Of a stretch of DNA of 57,561 nucleotides, positions 56,910 through 57,561 are shown piece by piece. Made by a program: the position numbers and the translations under genes. The notes below the pieces were generated by a model. That model did no database searches, was not told the origin of the DNA, and saw nothing but the letters and a program-made list of their open reading frames with translations. Numbering within the stretch: the first letter of the stretch is position 1; every line of letters starts with the position of its first letter. The stretch lies in NCBI GenBank assembly GCA_016934055.1, contig JAFGTR010000002.1, positions 1 through 57,561 on the forward strand, written 5' to 3'. Source of the DNA: Bacteroidales bacterium (lineage in GTDB: Bacteria; Bacteroidota; Bacteroidia; Bacteroidales; UBA10428).

Positions 56910-57275
56910 ATGGATCCTAATGAACTGTCACAAAGAACTAAAAGTTACGCACTCAACATCATAAAGTTCTTTCAAAATTTGCCAAAAACAGAGGAATCAA
57001 GGATCTTGGGGAAGCAATTGCTTCGTTCTGCAACATCTGTCGCTGCCAACTATAGGGCAGCACGCCGATCAAGATCAAAAAATGAGTTAATTGCCAAAAT
57101 ATCTATTGTTGTTGAAGAAAGTGATGAAGCTCTTTTTTGGCTCGAACTCATACATTACTCAGGGATTGCAGATCCTAATTCCATAGCTTTGCTAAAAAAG
57201 GAAGCTGAAGAATTATTATTTATTTTTTCAGCATCCAGAAAAACAGCAAAGAATAATATTGAAGAAAAGGCATAA
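56910..57275 (+). CDS. Four-helix bundle protein (S23/23S IVS-type)
   Basis: 121 residues from the ATG at 56910. The frame is open to a GTG at 56829, but the upstream 27 codons look unlike the family. Core motifs are FFQNLPKTEESRILGKQLLRSATSVAANYRAARRSRSKNELIAKISIVVEESDEALFWLELI, the signature of the four-helix bundle family (TIGR02436) known from 23S rRNA intervening sequences and related to the Avd accessory protein of diversity-generating retroelements. It lies alone between tRNA-Gly and tRNA-Leu, framed by repeats. No reverse transcriptase or rRNA gene is adjacent. Function unknown; binding of nucleic acid is plausible for the family. Confidence 0.88.
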   Translation: MDPNELSQRTKSYALNIIKFFQNLPKTEESRILGKQLLRSATSVAANYRAARRSRSKNELIAKISIVVEESDEALFWLELIHYSGIADPNSIALLKKEAEELLFIFSASRKTAKNNIEEKA

Positions 57276-57301
57276 ATATGCGAATTATGAACAGCAGCAA
57301 C

Positions 57302-57480
57302 ATATTCAATCACCAAATCACCAAACCTGCCTGCCGGCAGGCAGGTCACCAAATCACTAAATAAATTGGTCAACATATTCGCACATCAACAAATCATTGA
57401 ACAAACAACAGCAAAAGAATATTCAATCACCAAATCACCAAACCTGCCTGCCGGCAGGCAGGTCACTAAATCACCAAATA
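57302..57480. repeat. 62-bp direct repeats, each with a 22-bp palindrome
   Basis: Copies at 57302-57363 and 57419-57480 differ at two bases. Each contains a perfect 22-bp palindrome (57325-57346 and 57442-57463; core CCTGCCGGCAGG) flanked by tcaccaaa octamers. The last repeat ends 5 bp before the tRNA-Leu gene. Confidence 0.9.
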
Positions 57481-57485
57481 ATTCT

Positions 57486-57561
57486 GCCCGGATGGTGGAA
57501 TTGGTAGACACGCAGGACTTAAAATCCTGTGGCCAGTAATGGCTGTGCGGGTTCAATTCCC
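57486..57561 (+). tRNA. tRNA-Leu (anticodon UAA), truncated by window end
   Basis: Starts GCCCGGATGGTGGAATTGGTAGACACG, the standard tRNA-Leu 5' half. Anticodon stem CAGGA/TCCTG, loop CTTAAAA with TAA at 57520-57522. A long variable arm (gtggccagtaatggctgt) and the T loop GGTTCAATTCC follow. The 3' acceptor strand lies beyond the window. Confidence 0.95.

Overview
The window looks like a chromosomal segment of a Bacteroidota bacterium, probably a Bacteroidales/Marinilabiliales-type anaerobe or facultative organism. The reasons are: (i) at least five large secreted proteins end in the type IX secretion (T9SS) type-A sorting domain; (ii) promoter-like TAnnTTTG (-7) boxes of the Bacteroidota type precede several genes; (iii) start codons lack Shine-Dalgarno motifs; (iv) it carries BACON domains and a Bacteroidota-style two-gene carotenoid set. 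No rRNA, CRISPR, transposase or phage gene was seen.

Layout. 1-1.9 kb: a non-hydrolysing UDP-GlcNAc 2-epimerase (wecB) between an exact 67-bp inverted repeat and short tandem arrays. 2.0-3.7 kb: a POT-family peptide transporter. 3.9-8.6 kb: two T9SS cargo proteins (LamG + cadherin-like; SGNH esterase + cadherin-like). 8.8-15.2 kb: a co-directional run with an AlgI-like MBOAT O-acyltransferase, its AlgJ/AlgX-like SGNH partner, glucose-1-phosphate cytidylyltransferase, an SDR, an RmlC-type epimerase and a TylC3-type C-methyltransferase, suggesting a CDP-linked, C-methylated deoxysugar and an O-acetylated polymer. 15.2-32.9 kb: glycosyltransferases (GT2, GT4, GT26), a Wzy-like polymerase, a Wzx flippase, an alpha/alpha-toroid protein, a small phosphoglycosyl transferase and two more T9SS cargos (four BACON repeats; a PL14-like alginate-lyase domain with FN3 and LamG domains). 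33.4-42.3 kb: a giant beta-helix/cadherin T9SS protein, a WbaP/WcaJ-like initiating transferase, Wza-like export lipoprotein and Wzc-like tyrosine autokinase. Together these form a nearly complete Wzx/Wzy exopolysaccharide locus interleaved with secreted proteins that could bind, cut or scaffold the polymer.

42.4-57.6 kb is housekeeping/accessory DNA: a metallophosphatase, an acyl carrier protein with an AcsA-like acyl-CoA synthetase, a LarA-like racemase, mutS, a VIT-vWA secreted protein, an SDR, crtI + crtB-like carotenoid genes, tRNA-Gly(GCC), a four-helix-bundle (S23/IVS-type) gene embedded in repeats, and a tRNA-Leu(UAA) cut by the window end.

The most unusual non-coding structure is a set of short tandem arrays with strict 7-bp or 8-bp period but different unit sequence at each locus. 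They lie in intergenic spacers, mostly just past gene 3' ends. One of them supplies the last codons of a gene. They are associated with a 22-bp palindrome and with larger hairpin elements.
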